In this document: piece after piece, positions 41,724-45,902 of the stretch
Layout of the letters: the number at the start of each line of letters is the position of its first letter
How positions within the stretch are numbered: position 1 is the stretch's first letter
Source of the DNA: Acidovorax sp.
Lineage (GTDB): Bacteria; Pseudomonadota; Gammaproteobacteria; Burkholderiales; Burkholderiaceae_C
Direction of reading: 5' to 3'
DNA length: 45,902 nt
Assembly (NCBI GenBank): GCA_004210805.1
Contig: SDXZ01000002.1
Location: 1 to 45,902, forward strand
Position numbers and translations under genes: made by a program
Notes under the pieces: generated by a model
What the model saw: the letters and a program-made list of their open reading frames with translations, nothing else
What the model was told of the DNA's origin: nothing
The model's database searches: none

Positions 41724-44207
41724 CTACCTAACCCGCACCCCTCGCCCCCTCCGCGTAGACCCCGCGATCTGGCAAGCCCGCCGATACGCACGCAACGTCA
41801 ACTCGGCACGCTGCATCACGGTGTCTTCCACCGCCGCAGCACGGTTGGCTAGCTCGTCGGCCTGGGCCTGCAGCAACTCCGCCGGGCTCATCCCCGACGC
41901 CTCGCCCGTCAGCAACGCAATCCCCTCGCTCACATGCCCCATGGTGTAGACATAGAACAGCCCTCGCTCCACCGCGTCCAGCACGGTGCGGTCCAGCATC
42001 AGGTGGCGCTGGTTGCGGGCGGGGATTAGCACGCCGTGTGTGCCGTCCAGCCCCGCCGCCACGCAGGCGCGAAACCACCCTTCGATCTTCTCGTTGATGC
42101 CGCCCACGGGCAGCACCTCGCCATGCTGGTTGAGCGCGCCCGTCACGGCAATGCCCTGGCGCAGCGGCAGGCCTGACAGGCTGGACAGCAGCGCGTACAG
42201 CTCGGCGCACGAGGCCGAGTCGCCTTCCACGCCGCTGTATTCCTGCTCGAACACGATGGACGCGTTGAGCGCCAGCGGCGCCACGTGGCTGAACAGCGCG
42301 GTGAGGTAGCTGTGCAGGATAAGCACGCCTTTGTCGTGGATGGGGCCGGACATATCGACCTCGCGCTCGATGTTGAGCAGGCCCTCTTGCCCGGCAAACG
42401 TGCGCGCCGTGATGCGCACGGGAAAGCCGAAGCGGTAGTCGCCCAGGTCGATCTGCGTCATGGCGTTGATCTGACCGGTGATGGAGCCTGCCAGCGTGAT
42501 CAGGCGCTCGCCCTCGGTGATGGACTCGTGCAGCTCTTCTTCGGGCTGGTTGTGGCGCAGGGTGCGGGCGGTCTTGGCGGCCAACACGTCGGCCGCGTGC
42601 ACCAGGGTGCCGCCGCGCGCCTTGCACAGCGCGGCGCTCTCAATGGCCAGCGCTTCGGTGTGTGCAAAGCGGGCGCTCTGGCGGCGCTGGTCGTCGGCTT
42701 CGCGGTGGGTCTGCTCCAGCAGCAGGGCCACCGCGTCGGGCGCAAAGTGGGGCAGGCCGCGCTGTTTGCAGAAGTGCGACACCAGGATGGCGGTGGCATG
42801 GTGCGTGGCGGGTGTGGCCGAAAACTGGTCTGAAAAATCCACCTTGACGCGAAAGCGCCGCGCCGCGTCGGGGTCGGCCTCTTGCATGGCGTAGTACTCG
42901 TCCACCGAACCGATGAGGACGATCTTCACGTCCACCTCCACGGGCTCGGGCTGCAGTGCCACGGCAGCGCCGGCACCGCCCCCGGGTTGCGATGGGCTGC
43001 CTTCCTCGATCTGCAGCCGGCCGCAGCGCAGAAAGCGTCGCAGCCGCGCCCACAGCCCTTCTTCGGCCGCCAGGTCGTGCAGGTGCAGCAGGATGAAGCC
43101 GCCATGCGCCTTGAGTAGGCTGCCCGCGTGGATGCTGGCATGGTCGGCCTGCACGGTGTCGCTGTCGGTGCCGTGCTCGATGCTGCCAAACAGGGTGCGC
43201 AGGGTGGGGTGGTCCTCGACCAGCACCGGTGCGGTGGTGTGACCGTGGTGGTCTACCACCAGGTTCACGCTGCAGCGGGCCAGCAGGCTGTCGAGCGCGT
43301 CCTTGCGGTCGTCTTCGGCGTCGGTGTCCTGTTCGTCGTCGATGCCCTCGAACAGATCTATGTTCTGCAGCACCGCGTGCTCCACCTGGTCGAGCCACTG
43401 GCCGAGCTTGGCGGCGTCCTTGATCTGTTGGGTGAGGCCCTGGCGGATGTCGTGCAGCGCGTGTTCGACCAGCGGCTTCACGGTGAGCCGGCGCAGCTGG
43501 GCCAGCGCGTCATCGCGCGCATGCTCCAGCGGGCGGGTGGTTTCGATGAAGCGGGTGATCTCGGCGCGCAGCGCGTGTTCGGCCGTGTCGATCTCGGCAC
43601 GGCGCTCGCGGGGCAGGGCGTGGGTCTCGGCTTCAGACAGCGGTTGGCCGCCGGGGCCGAGCAGGGTGAACACCATCTGCCCGTTGTCGCGCGACAGCCG
43701 CACGTGGCGTGCTTCGGCAAACGCGTCCAGCGTGGCGAACGCACTGCGTTCCTGTTCTGCCCAAGCCTGCTCGATGCGTTCGGCATCGGCCTTGAAGTCG
43801 GGGCTGGCCAGCCGGCGCGGGATGTCGACCTGCAGGTTCTTGCCCATGTCGGCCATGCGCTGGCGCAGCACGCGGCCCTGGCCGGGCGGCAGGCGCAGGG
43901 CGCGCGGCCGGTCGGGCAGGTCGAAGTTGTGCAGGTAGCACAGGTCGGGCGGCACGGGCCGTGCGGCTGCTGCTGTCTGCATGGCCTGGCGCATCAGCGA
44001 TGCGCGGCCGCTGCCCACTTCGCCCAGCACAAACAGGTGGTAGTCGGGCTGGTGCAGCCCCAGGCCAAACTGCGCGGCGGCCTGCGCGCGCTCCTGGCCG
44101 ATCCAGGGCAGGGGCAGGTCTTGCAGTTCGGCGGTGCTGGCAAAGCCCAGCATGGCGGGGTTGATCGTCAGCCGCAGCTGGTGGGGGGCGAGGGCAGAAG
44201 CAGGCAT
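41724..44207 (-). CDS. Lon-related (LonB-like) ATP-dependent protease, AAA_32 type
   Basis: 827-aa protein. An N-terminal ATPase-like part contains YHLFVLGEVGSGRASLMRQA, a P-loop with Arg where Lys is usual, a variation I associate with this family. A coiled-coil-rich middle region (about 150-290) and an AAA segment with GGFILLHLHDL follow. The C-terminal Lon protease domain has Ser664 in EGDSASCAELYALLSSLSG and Lys707 in GGINEKIEGWF. The Ser-Lys spacing of 43 equals that of E. coli Lon (679/722). The start is set at MPASALAPHQLRL (44207); an upstream TTG at 44240 is possible. It probably acts in the cytoplasm on unknown substrates. Confidence 0.88.
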   Translation of the reverse strand: MPASALAPHQLRLTINPAMLGFASTAELQDLPLPWIGQERAQAAAQFGLGLHQPDYHLFVLGEVGSGRASLMRQAMQTAAAARPVPPDLCYLHNFDLPDRPRALRLPPGQGRVLRQRMADMGKNLQVDIPRRLASPDFKADAERIEQAWAEQERSAFATLDAFAEARHVRLSRDNGQMVFTLLGPGGQPLSEAETHALPRERRAEIDTAEHALRAEITRFIETTRPLEHARDDALAQLRRLTVKPLVEHALHDIRQGLTQQIKDAAKLGQWLDQVEHAVLQNIDLFEGIDDEQDTDAEDDRKDALDSLLARCSVNLVVDHHGHTTAPVLVEDHPTLRTLFGSIEHGTDSDTVQADHASIHAGSLLKAHGGFILLHLHDLAAEEGLWARLRRFLRCGRLQIEEGSPSQPGGGAGAAVALQPEPVEVDVKIVLIGSVDEYYAMQEADPDAARRFRVKVDFSDQFSATPATHHATAILVSHFCKQRGLPHFAPDAVALLLEQTHREADDQRRQSARFAHTEALAIESAALCKARGGTLVHAADVLAAKTARTLRHNQPEEELHESITEGERLITLAGSITGQINAMTQIDLGDYRFGFPVRITARTFAGQEGLLNIEREVDMSGPIHDKGVLILHSYLTALFSHVAPLALNASIVFEQEYSGVEGDSASCAELYALLSSLSGLPLRQGIAVTGALNQHGEVLPVGGINEKIEGWFRACVAAGLDGTHGVLIPARNQRHLMLDRTVLDAVERGLFYVYTMGHVSEGIALLTGEASGMSPAELLQAQADELANRAAAVEDTVMQRAELTLRAYRRACQIAGSTRRGRGVRVR

Positions 44208-44264
44208 CAGTACAGGTGTTGGGGGAGGGCAGGTCACCAAAGCGTGTCTGCCATCTCGGAATAT

Positions 44265-44322
44265 GAGTCAAATTGGCCGCTAGCGCTTGATGGGTAAGCG
44301 CGAGCAGCTATAAAAACAGTAG
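44265..44322 (-). repeat. Dispersed ~60-bp element, copy E
   Basis: Read on the minus strand: TTTTTATAGCTGCTCGCGC, then CCATCAAGCGCTAGCGGCC and AATTTGACTCAT. It lies directly after the ferrochelatase stop, in the same orientation as that gene. The AAGCGCTAG core is intact. Confidence 0.75.
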
Positions 44323-44332
44323 TTGCCAGCAG

Positions 44333-45445
44333 TCAGTGCGCCACGGGGCACACGCCCTTGGGTGCGCCACCGGCCAGCGCATGGCTGCGTGCATCGGCCA
44401 GTGCGGCGGCGGTAGGGGCCTCGGTGGGCCAGCCCGCCAAGTGCTGTTGCGCCACGCGGCTCAGGGCGGTGATCCAGTGGTTGTTGTCGTTCAGGCAGGG
44501 GATGTAGTGAAACTCCTGCCCGCCCGCGTGCAAAAAGGCCTCGCGCACTTCCATGTTGATTTCTTCCAGCGTCTCCAGGCAGTCGCTGGTAAAGCCGGGG
44601 CACACCACGTCCACGCGGCGCGTGCCGGCCTTGCCCAGGGCCTCGATGGTGGGCTGGGTGTAGGGCTCCAGCCACTTGGCTTTGCCAAAGCGCGACTGGA
44701 AGGTGATGCGGTAGCGCTCCTCGCGCAGGCCCAGGCGCTCGGCCAACAGGCGGCCGGTCTTGCGCGATTCGCAGTGGTAGGGGTCGCCCAGGTGCAGGGT
44801 GCGCTCTGGCACGCCGTGGAAGCTCATCACCAACTGGTCGGGCTGGCCGTGGTGCTTCCAGTGCGTTTCGATGGTGCGGGCCAGCGCGTCGATGTAGCCG
44901 GGGGCGTCGTGATAGTGGTTGACGAAGCGCAGCTCGGGCACGTTGCGCGTGCGCGCGGCCCAGGTGTAGACGGCGTCGAACACGCTGGCCGTGGTGGTGG
45001 CCGAGTACTGCGGGTACAGCGGCAGGATGAGGATGCGTGTGGCGCCCTCGGCCTTGAGCGCATCAAGCTGGCTGGCGATGGACGGGTTGCCGTAGCGCAT
45101 GGCGTGCCGCACCAGCACGGCGTGCCCCGCCTCGCCCAGCCAGCCGCGCAGCAGCGTGGCCTGCTTGGCCGTCCAGTGCGCCAGGGGCGAGCCCTCGGGC
45201 GTCCAGATGCTGGCGTATTTGGCGGCCGACTTGGCCGGGCGAGTGCGCAGGATGATGCCGTGAAGGATGGGCAGCCACACCAGCCGGGGGATTTCGACCA
45301 CGCGGTGGTCACCCAGGAACTGCGCCAGATAGCGGCGCACGGCGGAGGCTGTGGGTTCATCGGGCGTGCCCAGATTGCACAGCAGCACGGCGGTGCGTTC
45401 GGCCTGGCCGTGGGTGAAGGGGGGTTCTGGCTGAAAAGAAGGCAT
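44333..45445 (-). CDS. hemH: Ferrochelatase
   Basis: 370-aa enzyme inserting Fe2+ into protoporphyrin IX, the last step of protoheme synthesis. Family landmarks are AVLLCNLGTPDEPTASAVRRYL, YASIWTPEGSPL, MRYGNPSI, ILPLYPQYSATTTASVFD, the active-site His in VMSFHGVPERTL, and FQSRFGKAKWLEPYTQPT followed by VVCPGFTSDCLETLEEI. Length and order are normal for proteobacterial HemH. The start at 45445 (MPSFQPEPPF) is the first in-frame Met near the conserved block. It is divergent from the permease gene. Confidence 0.95.
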   Translation of the reverse strand: MPSFQPEPPFTHGQAERTAVLLCNLGTPDEPTASAVRRYLAQFLGDHRVVEIPRLVWLPILHGIILRTRPAKSAAKYASIWTPEGSPLAHWTAKQATLLRGWLGEAGHAVLVRHAMRYGNPSIASQLDALKAEGATRILILPLYPQYSATTTASVFDAVYTWAARTRNVPELRFVNHYHDAPGYIDALARTIETHWKHHGQPDQLVMSFHGVPERTLHLGDPYHCESRKTGRLLAERLGLREERYRITFQSRFGKAKWLEPYTQPTIEALGKAGTRRVDVVCPGFTSDCLETLEEINMEVREAFLHAGGQEFHYIPCLNDNNHWITALSRVAQQHLAGWPTEAPTAAALADARSHALAGGAPKGVCPVAH

Positions 45446-45544
45446 TCGGCATTTTCACCCACGGGCCCAGCTTGGGCGAACTGAGCTTTTTGTGGGGCGC
45501 GCCGCGCGGGTTTTTCAGGCTATGGGGTAATCCCCGATGCGCCT

Positions 45545-45560
45545 ATGAAACCGGTTTCAT
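45545..45560. promoter_or_regulatory. Perfect 16-bp palindrome, LacI-family-like operator
   Basis: ATGAAACCGGTTTCAT is perfectly symmetric around a central CG, the form recognised by many LacI/GalR-family repressors (TGAAANCGNTTTCA-like). It lies 36 bp before the permease start and 100 bp from the ferrochelatase start, so it could control the permease operon. No regulator gene is visible in the window. Confidence 0.5.
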
Positions 45561-45595
45561 AAACTGCCCTCACTTTGGAATAACCCCAGATCACC

Positions 45596-45902
45596 GTGAA
45601 TTACCAATTCCAGTTCGATGCCGTTTTTGCCGCGTGGCCGCTGCTCCTCAAGGGCACGTGGATCACCGTGCAGCTGTCGCTCACGGCCACGCTGCTCGGG
45701 CTGGTGGTGGCCATCTTTTGTGCGTGGGGCAAGACGGGCGGTCCGGCCTGGCTGCGGTTTTTGATCAATGCGTACATTGAGGTCATCCGCAACACGCCGT
45801 TCATCGTGCAGCTGTTTTTCTTCTTCTTTGCGCTGCCCTCCATTGGCTTGCGCTGGTCGCCCTACACGGCGGCGCTGACGGCCATGGTGGTCAACCTGGG
45901 GG
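45596..45902 (+). CDS. Polar amino-acid ABC transporter permease (HisM-type), 5' part
   Basis: The first 102 codons are present and the gene runs off the window. GTG start, then MNYQFQFDAVFAAWPLLLKG, TWITVQLSLTATLLGLVVA and the family motif INAYIEVIRNTPFIVQLFFF. Two or three membrane helices are visible. This is the inner-membrane subunit of an importer for glutamate, histidine or a similar polar amino acid. It differs from the Liv-type transporters earlier in the window. Confidence 0.9.
   Translation, partial: MNYQFQFDAVFAAWPLLLKGTWITVQLSLTATLLGLVVAIFCAWGKTGGPAWLRFLINAYIEVIRNTPFIVQLFFFFFALPSIGLRWSPYTAALTAMVVNLG

Overview
The window is GC-rich chromosomal DNA from a beta-proteobacterium, most likely a Comamonadaceae member close to Acidovorax. 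I infer this from gene content (extracellular poly-3-hydroxybutyrate (PHB) depolymerase with 3-hydroxybutyrate-oligomer hydrolase, many branched-chain-type ABC transporters, a DASH-type cryptochrome cluster) and from dispersed intergenic elements I associate with that family. No rRNA, tRNA, CRISPR array or intact insertion sequence was seen.

Layout. (1) 1-9159: a PHB-use locus: the 3' end of a secreted PHB depolymerase, a complete Liv-type ABC transporter (two ATPases, two permeases), a lipoprotein 3HB-oligomer hydrolase, a periplasmic binding protein and an alpha/beta hydrolase. (2) 9243-15605: a DM13 protein and a glutaredoxin, then a tightly coupled light/oxidative-stress operon: lipocalin, FAD oxidoreductase, a 57-aa DUF2256 protein, a DASH-like cryptochrome, an iron-sulfur bacterial photolyase and an SDR. 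A 16-unit pentanucleotide array lies before the SDR. (3) 15864-29234: a small membrane protein, then a XylR/DmpR-type sigma-54 activator divergent from a catabolic operon: aldehyde dehydrogenase, aryl-alcohol-type SDR, esterase, binding protein, outer-membrane channel, second binding protein and livGFHM. A good -24/-12 promoter and a XylR-like upstream site lie between them. The esterase is frameshifted and the second binding protein has an in-frame amber stop, so the operon looks damaged. (4) 29343-37015: accessory and regulatory genes (two LysR, one AraC, methyltransferase, lipoprotein, NTF2-like, NmrA-like, DUF1810, lysophospholipase), with a decayed 3' fragment of a second livM at about 31700-31800. 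(5) 37265-41272: a 1335-residue protein with base composition unlike its neighbours, joining a LexA-type winged helix, a PD-(D/E)xK-like nuclease core, a STAND-type P-loop NTPase and a long C-terminal region. Two 16-bp operator-like palindromes, centres 22 bp apart, abut its start codon. This is the best candidate for an undescribed system, probably phage defence. (6) 41724-45902: a Lon-related protease, ferrochelatase and the start of an amino-acid ABC permease.

A dispersed element of about 60 bp occurs five times (2554, 15615, 29183, 31835, 44265), each time just after the 3' end of a gene or gene relic. One copy supplies the last codons of the second livM. All functions are inferred from the sequence by eye; no database search was run.
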